Source: Xestospongia bergquistia | Lineage: Eukaryota; Porifera; Demospongiae; Haplosclerida; Petrosiidae | Direction: 5' to 3' | Length of the DNA: 64,000 nt | NCBI GenBank assembly: GCA_963965975.1 | Contig: OZ014421.1 | Coordinates: forward strand, 3,213,001-3,277,000 | Part shown: positions 51,201-63,336 of the stretch, piece after piece | Position numbering within the stretch: the first letter of the stretch is position 1 | How the letters are laid out: each line of letters opens with the position of its first letter | The notes under the pieces: model-generated | Told to the model about the DNA's origin: nothing | Database searches by the model: none | The model's input: the letters and a program-made list of their open reading frames with translations, nothing else | Made by a program: the position numbers and the translations under genes

Positions 51201-54200
51201 CTACAGCCCATGGGCAAATAAATAGAGTCAGAGTATCAATACTTCATTTGTGTTAGTATATCTAGCTTGACTTTAAATTCAATGAGTTTTGGCCCTTAGT
51301 TTTAGTGCATTTGTTATCTTTAACTAAGCCTGTAATAAGTCATTTTAAAATATATATCTCACCTTTCCTTTTCTGTGTAATATATACACTTTAATAACCA
51401 GTATATTTAGTACAATGTAGCAAGTCTGAATAATATTAGTCAAGTGTTTTTAAAAGGCTTTTTACCCCCATTGTATCTGGTTTTGTATCAGTATCAGCTT
51501 GTAAAGGTTTGTACTAGAAATCTTAGACAGCATTACTTCAGTTTAGCAACTAATTAGTCATGACTATTTCTTCAGGGCTGTTTAGCAAGACAGAAGAAGG
51601 AACTGGATTTCATTCAACCAAATCATTTGACAGTGTTCTCTGCAGTAAATCTGAGACAATATTTCTCACTACAGCCCAAGGGTAAATAAATACAGTCAAG
51701 TGTCAATACTTCATGTGCGTTAGTATACCTAGCTTGACTTTAAACTTATTGTGTCTACTTTTGTATCATTATCACCTTGTAATGGTTTGTACTAGAAACC
51801 TTAGACTGCATTACTTCATTTTAGCAATGCAGGACTTTACTTCTGCAGGGCTGTAGATCAAAACAGAAAAAGGAACTATATTCCATGCAGGGAAGTCATT
51901 TGACAGTGTTCTCTACATTAAATCCAAGACAGTAATGTTCCTCGCTACAGCCCAAGGGTAAATAAATACAGTCAAGTGTCAATACTTCATGTGCTTTAGT
52001 ATGGATCAAAACAGAAGAAGGAACTGTATTCCATGCTGGGAAGTCATATGACAGTGTTCTCTGCAGTAATTCCAAGACAATGAAATTCCTCGTTACAACA
52101 AAGGGGAAAGACAGTAGTAAAAAATACAGTCAGAGAAGCAGTACTCTATGTGCTGTAGTATATCTAACATGACTTTTAAATTCAGTGAGCTTTAGTCCTT
52201 AGTTTTAGTGCATTTGTTATCTTTAACTAAGCCTGTAATAAGTCATTTTAAAACATATATCTCACCTTTCCTTTTCTGTGTAATATATACACTTTAATAA
52301 CCAGTATATTTAGTACAATGTACCAAGTCTGAATAATATTAGTCAAGTGTTTTTAAAAGGCTTTTTACTCCCATTGTGTCTTCTTTTGTATCAGTATCAG
52401 CTTGTAAAGGTTTGTACTAGAAATCTTAGACAGCATTACTTCGTTTTAGCAACTAATTAGTCATGACTTTATTTCTGCAGGGCTGTCTAGCAAGACAGAA
52501 AAAGGAACTGGATTTTATTCAACCAAATCATTTGACATTGTTCTCTGCAGTAAATCTGAGACAATATATGTTCCTCACTACTGCCCATGGGTAAATATAT
52601 ACTGTCAATTGTCAATACTTCATTTGCGTTAGTATATCTAGCTTGACTTTAAACTTATTGTGTCTACTTTTGTATCAGTATCAGCTTGTAATGGTTTGTA
52701 CTAGAAACCTTAGACTGCATTACTTCATTTTAGCAGTCAATGTGTCAGGACTTTACTTCTGCAGGGCTGTAGATCAAAACAGAAGAAGGAACTGTATTCC
52801 ATGCGGGAAAGTCATTTGACAGTGTTCTCTACAGTAATTCCAAGACAATGAAATTCCTCGTTACAACCAAAGTGAAAGACAGTAGTAACAAATACAGTCA
52901 GAGAAGCAGTACTCCATGTGCTGTAGCATATCTAACATGACTTTTAAATTCAGTGAGCTTTAGCCCTTTGTTTTAGTACTTTTGTTATCTTAACTAACCA
53001 ATTGTAAATCTCTTTGAAATTTAGTAACCGGTATATTTTGCAGCAAGTCTCAATAAAATTGGACGAGTGTTTTTATTTAGTACTAGCCTCGTACCCATAC
53101 TTTTGCGATAGAAAAGAAACCCTGGTCATTACTGCTTATGCTTTCGCGTAATTATTGACTTTGCATTGACACGCAAACAGTAGTTACCAGGCTCTTTTCT
53201 ATTGTGAAAGCTTGGCTATAAGGCTAATTTAGTACAAGCCTTTTTACCCCCATTGTCTTTATTTTTGTGTCTGTATGACCTTGTAATAGTTTGTACTAGA
53301 AATCTTAAGACAGCGTTACTTCCTTTTAGCAAGCAATGAGTCACGACTTTATTTCTGCAGGGCTTTTTAGCAAGACAGAAGAAGGAACTGTATCGCATTC
53401 AGCTAAGTGATTTGACGGTGTCCCTGCAGTAAATCCGAGACACTGTTGTTTCTCGCTACAGCCCATGGGCAAATAAATAGAGTCAGAGTATCAATACTTC
53501 ATTTGTGTTAGTATATCTAGCTTGACTTTAAATTCAATGAGCTTTAGCCCATTAGTTTTAGTGCATTTGTTTTTTTTTTAACTAAGCTTGTAATAATTCA
53601 TTTTAAAACATATATCTCACCTTTCCTTGTCTGTGTAATATATACACTTTAATAACCAGTATATTTAGTACAATGTAACAAGTCTGAATAATATTAGTCA
53701 ATTGTTTTTAAAAGGCTTTTTACTCCCATTGTGTCTGCTTTTGTATCAGTATCAGCTTGTAAATGTTTGTACTAGAAATCTTAGACAGCATTACTTCGTT
53801 TTAGCAACTAATTAGTCATAACTTTATTTCTGCAGGGCTGTTTAGCAAGACAGAAGAAGGAACTGGATTTGATTCAACCAAATCATTTGACATTGTTCTC
53901 TGCAGTAAATCCGAGGCAATATATGTTCCTCACTACTGCCCAAGGGTAAATAAATACAGTCAAGTGTCAATACTTCACGTGCATTAGTATATCTAGCTTG
54001 ACTTTAAACTTATTGTGTCTACTTTTGTATCAGTATCAGCTTGTAATGGTTTGTACTAGAAACCTTAGACTGCATTACTCCATTTTAGCAATGAATGTGT
54101 CTGGACTTTAGTTCTGCAGGGCTGTAGATCAAAACAGAAGAAGGAACTGTATTCCATGCAGGGAAGTCATTTGACATTGTTCTCTGCAGTCATTCCAAGA

Positions 54201-57200
54201 CAATGAAATTCCTCGTTACAACAAAAGGGAAAGACTGTAGTAACAAATACAGTCAGAGAAACAGTACTCCATGTTCTGTAGTATATCTAACATGACTTTT
54301 AAATTCAGTGAGCTTTAGACCTTAGTTTTAGTGCGTTTGTTATCTTAACCAACCTATCGTAAGTCTTTTTGAAATAGTATATTTTGTAGCAAGTCTCAAC
54401 AAAATTGGACGAGTGTTTTTATTTAGTACTAGCCTCGTACCCAGACTTTTGCGATAGAAAAGAAATCCTGGTCATTACTGCTTGTGCTTTCGCATAATTA
54501 TTGACATCACATTGACACGCAAACAGTAGTTACCAGGCTCTTTTCTATTGTGAAAGCTTGGCTACAAGGCTAATGTAGTACAAGTCTTTTTACCCCCATT
54601 GTCTTTATTTTTGTATCAGTATGAGCTTGTAATAGTTTGTATTAGAAATGTTAGACAGCATTACTTCCTTTTAGCAAGCAATGAGTCACGACTTTATTTC
54701 TGCAGGACTTTTTAGCAAGACAGAAGAAGGAACTGGATTGCATTCAGCTAAGTGATTTGACAGTGATTTAACTAAGCCTGAAGGAAACTCTGGTGATTAC
54801 TGCTTGTGCAATAATGTTCTTAGCTACAGCCCAAGGGTAAATAAATACAGTCAAGTGTCAATACTTAATGTGCTTTAGTATGGATCAAAACAGAAGTAGG
54901 AACTGTATTCCATGCGGAGAAGTCATTTGACAGTGTTCTCTTCAGTAATTCCAAGACAATGAAATTCCTCGTTACAACCAAAGGGAAAGACAGTAGTAAC
55001 AAATACAGTCAGAGAAGCAGTACTCCATGTGCTGTAGTATATCTAACATGACTTTTAAATTCAGTGAGCTTTAACCCTTAGTTTTAGTTAATTTGTTATC
55101 TTAACTAACCTATCATAAATCTTTTTGAAATTTAGTAACCGGTATATTTTGTAGCAAGTCTCAATAAAATTGAACGAGTGTTTTTATATAGTACTAGCCT
55201 CGTACCCAGACTTTTGTGATAGAAAAGAAACCGCGGTCATTACTGCATGTGCTTTCGCGTAATTATTCACATCACATTGACACGCAAACAGTAGTTACCA
55301 GGCTCTTTTCTATTGCGAAAGCTTGGCTACAAGGCTAATTTAGTACAAGCCTTTTTACCCCCATTGTTTTTATTTTTGTATAAGTATGAGCTTATAATAA
55401 TTTGTACTAGAAATCTTAGACAGCATTACTTCCTTTTAGCAAGCAATGAGTCACGACTTTATTTCTGCAGGACTTTTTAGCAAGACAGAAGAAGGAACTG
55501 GATTGCATTCAGCTAAGTCATTTGACAGTGTCCCTGTAGTAAATCCGAGACACTAATGTTTCTCGCTACAGCCCATGGGCAAATAAATAGAGTCAGAGTA
55601 TCAATACCTCATTTGTGTTAGTATATCTAGCTTGACTTTAAATTCAATGAGCTTTAACCCTTAGTTTTAGTCCATTTATTATCTTTAATTAAGCCTGTAA
55701 TAAGTCATTTTAAAACATATATCTCACCTTTTCTTGTCTGTGTAATATATACACTAATAACCAGTATATTTAGTACAATGTAGCAAGTCTGAATAATATT
55801 AGTCAAGTGTTTTAAAAGGCTTTTTACCCCCATTGTGTCTGCTTTTGTATCAGTATCAGCTTGTAAATGTTTGTACTAGAAATCTTAGACGGCATTACTT
55901 CATTTTAGCAACTAATTAGTCTTGACTATTTCTGCAGGGCTGTTTAGCAAGACAGAAGAAGGAACTGGATTTCAGTCAACCAAATCATTTGACAGTGTTC
56001 TCTGCAGTAAATCTGAGGTAATATATGTTCGTCACTACAGCCCAAGGGTAAATAAATACAGTCAAGTGCCAATACTTCATGTGCGTTAGTATATCTAGCT
56101 TGACTTTAAACTTATTGTGTCTACTTTTGTATCAGTATCAGCTTGTAATGGTTTGTACTAGAAACTTTAGACTGCATTACTTCATTTTAGCAATGAATGT
56201 GTCAGTAGTTTACTTCTGCAGGGCTGTAGATCAAAACAGAAGAAGGAACTGTATTCCATACAGGAAGTCATTTGACAGTGTTCTCTGCAGTAATACCAAG
56301 ACAATAATGTTCCTCGCTACAGCCCAAGGGTAAATAAATACAGTCAAGTGCAATACTTCATGTGCTTTAGTATGGATCAAAACAGAAGCAGGAACTGTAT
56401 TCCATGCTGGGAAGTCATTGGACAGTGTTCTCTGCAGTAATTCCAAAACAATGAAATTCCTCGTTACAACAAAAGGGAAAGACAGTAGTAACAAATACAG
56501 TCAGAGAAGCAGTACTCCATGTGCTGTAGTATATCTAACATGACTTTTCAATTCAGTGAGCTTTAGCCCTTAGTTTTAGTGTGTTTGTTATCTTAACTAG
56601 CCTATCGTAAAGGTTTGTACTAGAAATCTTAGACAGCATTACTTCGTTTTAGCAACTAATTAGTCATGACTTTATTTCTGCAGGGCTGTTTAGCAAGACA
56701 GAAGAAGGAACTGGATTTCATTCAATCAAATCATTTGACAGTGTTCTCTCCAGTATATCTGATATATCTTCCTCACTACAGCACAAGGGTAAATAAATAT
56801 AGTCAAGTGTCAATATTTCATGTGCGTTAGTATATCTAGCTTGACTTTAAACTTATTCTGTCTACTTTTGTATCAGTATCAGCTTCTAAAGGTTTGTACT
56901 AGAAATCTTAGACAGCATTACTTCGTTTTAGCAGCTAATTAGTCATGACTTTATTTCTGCAGGGCTGTTTAGCAAGACAGAAGAAGGAACTAGATTTCAT
57001 TCAACCAAATCATTTGACAGTGTTGTCTGCAGTAAATCTGAGACAATATATGTTCCTCACTACAGCCAAAGGGTTAATAAATACAGTCAAGTGTCAATAC
57101 TTAATGTGCATTAATTTATCTAGCTTGACTTTAAACTTATTGTGTCTACTTTTGTATCAATATCAGCTTGTAATGGTTTGTACTAGAAACCTTAGACTGC

Positions 57201-57786
57201 ATTACTTCATTTTAGCAATGAATGTGTCAGGACTTTACTTCTGCAGGGCTGTAGATCAAAACATAAGAAGGAACTGTATTCCATGCACGGAAGTCATTTG
57301 ACAGTGTTCTCTGCAGTAATTCTAAGACAATGAAATTCCTCGTTACAACAAAAGGGAAAGACAGTAGTAACAAATACAGTCAGAGAAGCAGTACTCCATG
57401 TGCTGTAGTATATCTAACATGACTTTTAAATTCAGTGAGCTTTAGCCCTTTTTTAAGTACATTTGTTATCTTAACTAACCTATTGTAAGTCTTTTTGAAA
57501 TATAGTAAATAAATGTTTGTACTAGAAATCTTAGACAGCATTACTTCATTTTAGCAACTAATTAGTCATGACTTTATTTCTGCAGGGCTATTTAGCAAGA
57601 CAGAAGAAGGAACTGGATTTCATTCAATCAAATCATTTGACAGTATTCTCTGCAGTAAATCCGAGACAATATATGTTCCTCACTACAGCCCAAGGGTAAA
57701 TAAATACAGTCAAGTGTCAATACTTCATGTGCGTTAGTATATCTAGCTTGACTCTAAACTATTGTGTCAACTTTTGTATCAGTATC

Positions 57787-57870
57787 AGCAATGAGCTTTA
57801 GCCCTATCTACGTTGACTTTTAATTCAATGAGCTTTAGTCTTATCTACCTTGACTTTAAATTCAATGAGT
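57787..57870 (+). repeat. 37-bp tandem repeat, about 2 copies
   Basis: Near-identical to the cluster at 37625-37720, including CTACGTTGACTTTTAATTC. Confidence 0.65.
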
Positions 57871-60246
57871 TTTTTACTTTATTGCTTTTGTAGTATCAGC
57901 TTGTAATAGATTGTACTACACAGCATTACTTCGTTTTAGCAAGCAATGAATCATGACTTTATTTAGCAAGACAGAAGAAAGAACTAGATTTCATTCATCC
58001 AAATCATATGACAGTGTTCTCTGCAATAAATCCTAGACAATAAAATGTTCCTCAGTACAGCCCAAGGGTAAGTAAATACAGTCAAGTTTCAATACTTCAT
58101 GTGCGTTAGCATATCTAGTTTGACTTTAAACTTATTGTGTCAACTTTTGTATCAGTATCAGCTTGTAATGGTTTGTACTAGAAACCTTAGACTGCATTAC
58201 TTCATTTCAGCAATAAATGTGTCAGGACTTTACTTCTGCAAGGCTGTAGATCAAAAACAGAAGAAGGAACTGTATTCCATGCAGGGAAGTCATTTGACAG
58301 TGTTCTCTGCAGTAATTCCAAGACAATAATGTTCCTCGCTACAGCCTAAGGGTAAATAAATACAGTCAAGTGTCAATACTTCATACGCGTTAATATGGAT
58401 CAAAACAGAAGAAGCAACAACTTTCCATGCTGGTAAGTCATTTGACAGTGTTCTCTGCAGTAATTCCAAGACAATGAAATTCCCCGTTACAACCAAAGGG
58501 AAAGACAGTAGTAGCAAATACAGTCAGAGAAGCAGTACTCCATGTGCTGTTTTATATCTAACATGACTTTTAAATTCAGTGAGGTTTAGACCTTAGTTTT
58601 AGTGTGTTTGTTATCTTAACTAACCTATCGTAAGTCTTTTTGAAATTTAGTAACTGGTATATTTTATAGCAAGTCTCAATAAAAATGGACAATTGTTTTT
58701 ATTTAGTACTAGCCTCGTACCCAGACTTTTGCGATAGAAAAGAAACCCTGGTCATTACTGCTTGTGCTTTCGCCTAATTATTGACATCACATTGACACGC
58801 AAACAGTAGTTACCAGGCTCTTTTCTATTGCGAAAGCTTGGCTACAAGGCTAATTTAGTACAAGCCTTTTTACCCCCATTGTCTTTATTTTTATATCAGT
58901 ATCAGCTTATAATAGCTTTTACTAGAAATCTTAGACAGCATTACTTCCTTTTAGCAAACAATGAGTCACGACTTTATTTCTGCAGGGCTTTTTAGCAAGA
59001 CAGAAGAAGGAACTGGATTGCATTCAGCTAAGTGATTTGAGTCCCTTAGTTTAGTGCTTTTGTAGTATCAGCTTGTAATAGTTTGTACTAGACAGCATTA
59101 TTTTGTTTTAGCAAGCAATGAATCATGACTTTATTTGGCAAGACAGAAGAAGGAACTGGATTTCATTCAGCCAAATCATTCGACAGTGTTCTCTGCAGTA
59201 AATCCGAGACAATAATGTTCCTCGGTACAGCCCAAGGGTAAATAAATATAGTCAAGTGTCAATACTTCATGTGTGTTAGTATTTCTAGCTTGACTTTAAA
59301 CTTATTGTGTACTAGAAATCTTAGACAGTGTTACTTCCTTTTAGCAAGCAATGAGTCACGACTTTATTTCTGCAGGGCTGTTTAGCAAGACAGAAGAAGG
59401 AACTGGATTCCATTCAGCCATGTCATTTGACAGAGTGTTCCCTTCAGTAAATCCGAGACATTAATGTTCCTCACTAGTTAGTATATCTAGCTTGACTTTA
59501 AACTATTGTCTACTTTTGTATCGGTGTCAGCTTGTAATGATTTGTACTAGAAACCTTAGACTGCATTGCTTCATTTCATTTTAGCAATCAATGTGTCAGG
59601 ACTTTACTTCTGCAAGGCTGTGGAGCAACACAGAAGAAGGAATTGTATTCCATGCAGGGAAGTCATTTGACTGTGTTCTATGCTGTAAATCCTAGGCAAT
59701 AATGTTCCTCGCTACATACAGCCCAAGGGTAAATAAATACAGTCAAGTGTCAATACTTCATTTCATGTGGATCAAAAAGGAAGAAGGAACTGTATTCCGT
59801 GCTGGGAAGTCATTTGACAGTGTTCTCTGCAGTTATTCCAAGACAATGAAATTCCTCGTGACAACAAAAGGGAAAGACAGTAGTAACAAATACAGTCAGA
59901 AAAGCAGTACTCCATGTGCTGTAGTATATCTAATATGACTTTTAAATTCAGTGAGCTTTAGCCCTTAGTTTTAGTGCATTTCTTATCTTAACTAACCTAT
60001 CGTAAGTCTTTTTGAAATTTAGTAACCAGTATATTTTGTAGCAAGTCTCAATAAAATTGGACGAGTGTTTTTATTTAGTACTAGCCTCGTACCCAGACTT
60101 TGCGATAGAAAAGAAACCCTGGTCATTACTGCTTATGCTTTCGCGTAATTATTGACATCACATTGACACGCAAACAGTAGTTACCAGGCTCTTTTCTATT
60201 GCGAAAGCTTGGCTACAAGGCTAATTTAGTACAAGCCTTTTTACCC

Positions 60247-60436
60247 ATTAATTTCTAACAGTATATCACATTCAGTGATTTTGTGAAATAACAAGAGCTC
60301 AATTTAGTGATTTCATCAAATCAGTAGAAATTGTAGTGAATTTATGAAGTCCCTAAGTAAAATAGTTATTTCACAAATTCCCTGAAAGTTTCAGGGATTT
60401 CATAAAATCCCTATTTAGACAATCTTACTGTAACAT
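60247..60436 (+). repeat. Palindrome-rich 190-bp block, copy 2
   Basis: Matches 41001-41190. The 20-bp palindrome has decayed (TTTCATCAAATCAGT), while the hairpin TCCCTGAAAGTTTCAGGGA at 60379-60397 is unchanged. It is followed by uninterrupted array sequence with TTAA at 60444-60447, the pre-insertion state of the piggyBac site. Confidence 0.7.
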
Positions 60437-61314
60437 ATACACTTTAATAACCAGTATATTTAGTACAATGTAGCAAGTCTGAATAATATTAGTCAAGTGT
60501 TTTTCAAAGGCTTTTTACCCCCATTGTGTCTGCTTTTGTATTAGTATCAGCTTGTAAAGGTTTGTACTAGAAATCTTAGACAGCGTTACTTTCTTTTAGC
60601 AAGCAATGAGTCACGACTTTACTTCTGCAGGGCTGTTTAGCAAGACAGAAGAAGGAAGTGGATTCCATTCAGCCAAGTCATTTGACAGTGTTCCCTGCAG
60701 TAAATTCGAGACACTAATGATCCTCACTACAGCCCATCTTAACTAAGCTTATCGTAAGTCTTTTTGAAATATAATATCTCACTAGTCCGTAATATAAAGA
60801 CTTCAGTAACCGGTATATTTTGTACAATATATATAGCGAGTCTCAATAAAATTAGTCGAGAGTTTTTATTTAGTACAAGCCTTTTTACCCCCATAGTAGT
60901 TTTAGTGCGTTTGTTATATTAACTAACTTATCGTAAATATTTTTGAAATTTAGTAACCGGTATATTTTGTAGCAAGTCTCAATAAAATTGGACGAGTGTT
61001 TTTATTTACTACTAGCCTCGTACTCAGACTTTTGCGATAAAAAAAAAACCCTGGTCATTTCTGCTTGTGCTTTCACATAATTATTGACATCACATTGACA
61101 CGTAAACGGTAGTTACCAGGATCTTTTCTATTGCGAAAGCTTGGCTACAAGGCTAATTTAGTACAAGCCTTTTTACCCCTATTGTCTTTATTTTTGTATC
61201 AGTATGAGCTTGTAATAGTTTCTACTAGAAATCTTAAGACAGCATTACTTCCTTTTAGCAAGCAATGAGTCACGACTTTTTTTCTGCAGGGCTTTTAACC
61301 CTTTACTTCCCGTT

Positions 61315-61330
61315 GACGAGTATACTCGTC
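61315..61330. repeat. 16-bp perfect palindrome, copy 1
   Basis: GACGAGTATACTCGTC lies 17 bp inside the left end of the 654-bp element. The same palindrome occurs again 43 bp further on. Paired subterminal palindromes like this could be transposase-binding sites, which is inference. Confidence 0.8.
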
Positions 61331-61357
61331 ATTAAAAAAGTGGGCGTAATTCCCAAT

Positions 61358-61373
61358 GACGAGTATACTCGTC
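61358..61373. repeat. 16-bp perfect palindrome, copy 2
   Basis: Exact second copy of GACGAGTATACTCGTC. The flanks share AATGACGAG/TTGACGAG upstream. Confidence 0.8.
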
Positions 61374-61956
61374 GTCTGCTTTATACCGAGTTTGGCGCTC
61401 TGGTTTGCTTTGTGGAAGCATCTTTTTTAGCTAGTCATGCTTCAGGTAGCTGGGTTGCAAGGTAGAAATACCAAAGTAGCTGCTTTGTCTCTTCGCTCTT
61501 GCTTTCAGACCATCTATGCTTGAAAACTCATCTTTGTATCATTTTGATTGTCAAGCGCGTCACTCGATCAAAGGTAAGTGTGAAGCTACAAAGTAAACAT
61601 GCAACTATTCATTATTATCATTTAACAACAATCATTAAAATATAGAACAATAGTATATAGTACACTGTTTATAGTACATGGAGCTGAGAGAGTTCATCGT
61701 TGTCACTAATGTAGCCGATACTATATTCAACAATAATCATTTATAAAAGGTAAAACATTAAAAGTACAGTTTAAGAACAACTCACCATCTTATCATTCAC
61801 TTTATGAAAGAAACTCGACTTCTAAACACTTCCAACATCAAGATAGTATGAATAAAACGCAAAACGAAGTAAAAAAACGTGCTTATTACCTCAGGGCAAA
61901 ATAATTTGGTAATTACGGTATACGCCCACGCAGAAACTTGGCATGTAAAGGGTTAA

Positions 61957-63336
61957 GAAGGAACTGGATTGCATTCAGCTAAGTGATTTGACAGTTTCCC
62001 TGCAGTAAATCCGAGACACTAATGTTTCTCGCGACAGCCCATGGGTAAATAAATAGAGTCAGAGTATCAATACTTCATTTGTGTTAGTATATCTAGCTTG
62101 ACTTTAAATTCAATGAGCTTTAGCCCTTAGTTTTAGTGCATTTGTTAACTTTAACTAAGCCTGTAATAAGTCATTTTAAAACATATATCTCAACATTCCT
62201 TGTTTGTGTAATATATACACTTTAATAACCAGTATATTTAGTACAATGTAGCAAGTCTGTATAATATTAGTCAAGTGTTTTAAAAGGCTTTTTACCCCCA
62301 TTGTGTCTGCTTTTGTATCAGTATCAGCTTGTAAACGTTTGTACTAGAAATCTTAGACAGCATTACTTCATTTTAGCAACTAATTAGTGATAACTTTATT
62401 TCTGCAGGGCTGTTTAGCAAGACAGAAGAAGGAACTGGATTTCATTCAACCAAATCATTTGACAGTGTTCTCTGCAGTAAATCCGAGACAATATAAATTA
62501 TGTTCCTCACTACAGACAAGGGTAAATATATACTGTCAATTGTCAATACTTCATGTGCGTTAGTATATCTAGCTTGACTTTAAACTTATTCTGTCTACTT
62601 TTGTATCAGTATCAGCTTGTAATGGTTTGTACTAGAAACCTTAGACTGCATTACTTCATTTTAGCAGTCAATGTGTCAGGACTTTACTTCTGCAGGGCTG
62701 TAGATCAAAACTGAAGAAGGAACTGTATTCCATGGAGGGAAGTCATTTGACAGTGTTCTCTGCATTAATTCCAAGACAATGAAATTCCTCGTTACAAGCA
62801 AAGTGAAAGACAGTAGTAACAAATACAGTCAGAGAAGCAGTACTCCATGTGCTGTAGTATATCTAACATGACTTTTAAATTCAGTGAGCTTTTGCCCTTT
62901 GTTTTAGTACATTTGTTATCTTAACTAACCAATTGTAAATCTTTTTGAAATTTAGTAACCGGTATATTTTGTAGCAAGTCTCAATAAAATTGGACGGTTG
63001 TTTTTATTTATTACTAGCCTCGTACCCAGACTTTTGCGATAGAAAAGAAACCCTGGTCATTACTGCTTATGCTTTCGCGTAATTATTGACTTTACATTGA
63101 CACGCAAACAGTAGTTACCAGGCTCTTTTCTATTGTGAAAGCTTGGCTATAAGGCTAATTTCGTACAAGCCTTTTTACCCCCATTGTCTTTATATTTGTA
63201 TCTGTATGAGCTTGTAATAGTTTGTACTAGAAATCTTAAGACAGCGTTACTTCCTTTTAGCAAGCAATGAGTCACGACTTTATTTCTGCAGGGCTTTTTA
63301 GCAAGACATGGCAAATAAATAGAGTCAGAGTATCAA
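61957..63336 (+). repeat. Last array units and truncated right edge
   Basis: The interrupted alpha module resumes at 61957 and is followed by beta and gamma modules and the last MITE (63015-63157). The final alpha module is cut: at 63308 TTTAGCAAGACA joins TGGCAAATAAATAGAG, so the usual intervening sequence of about 100 bp is missing. The array stops at about 63336, after GAGTATCAA. Confidence 0.8.
63015..63157 (+). mobile_element. MITE, last copy in the array
   Basis: The copy is 143 bp. The left flank reads ATTTATTAC and the right flank ATTTCGTAC, so each arm of the flanking repeat has one substitution. Confidence 0.8.

Larger units (their letters stand above)
43394..60246 (+). repeat. Right-central part of the array
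   Basis: Complete MITE-bearing units alternate with stretches that lack them (43394-45775, 50977-53083, 55338-58709). It contains the largest 37-bp repeat clusters (44.3-45.2 kb), short units of 741 bp (48608-49349) and 765 bp (54430-55195) left by deletions, and an empty MITE site at 43781-43789. A segment at 46430-46880 matches 56874-57330 closely, including rare variants such as TACTTAATGTGCATTAATTT, which indicates local copying or conversion within the array. Confidence 0.8.
61299..61952. mobile_element. 654-bp non-autonomous TTAA element (piggyBac-like)
   Basis: The element is flanked by TTAA at 61295-61298 and 61953-61956. Its ends are inverted: CCCTTTAC at the left and GTAAAGGG at the right, with weaker similarity further in. 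It interrupts an alpha module, with GCAGGGCTTT on one side and GAAGGAACTGGATTGC on the other. Alpha modules at 13719 and 16549 have the related uninterrupted form GGGCTTTTAAAAAGGAAC, which contains TTAA. It has no transposase frame. The TIRs differ from those of the piggyBac at 41202, so it belongs to another subfamily, mobilised by a transposase not in this window. Confidence 0.85.
7350..63336. repeat. 56-kb higher-order tandem array with a unit of about 1.34 kb
   Basis: Nearly all of this interval is made of one repeat family. A typical unit, for example 18430-19773, contains three related modules, measured between successive CTGCAGGG sites. Alpha is about 473 bp (GGGCTTTTTAGCAAGACAG type). 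Beta is about 284 bp (GGCTGTTTAGCAAGACAG type). Gamma is about 586 bp (GGCTGTAGATCAAAACAG type) and carries a 143-bp MITE. All modules share TTTGTACTAGAAA, an (A/T)TTTCTGCAGGG tract, GAAGAAGGAACTG, CATTTGACAGTGT and AATAAATACAGTCA motifs. Units are in the same orientation throughout. Spacing between MITEs is often 1340-1346 bp. Values near 1490 reflect an extra partial gamma module, and other values reflect deletions or duplications. I recognise no known gene or satellite family. The left edge is gradual, at about 7350; the right edge is sharp, against a Gypsy integrase. Confidence 0.93.

Noticed and set aside
15620-58517. Numerous 60-106-codon open frames on both strands of the array treated as separate genes
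   Set aside because: They follow the repeat period, occur in conflicting frames and strands, and show no known domain. They are by-products of repeat sequence.
41202-61952. The 654-bp element as a deletion derivative of the resident piggyBac
   Set aside because: Both use TTAA, but the ends (CCCTTTAC against C(C/T)CTTTTTT) and the internal sequence differ.
7904-63300. CRISPR array or bacterial tandem repeat
   Set aside because: Units are about 1.34 kb with no short direct repeats and unique spacers, and the flanks hold intron-containing genes and animal-type transposons.
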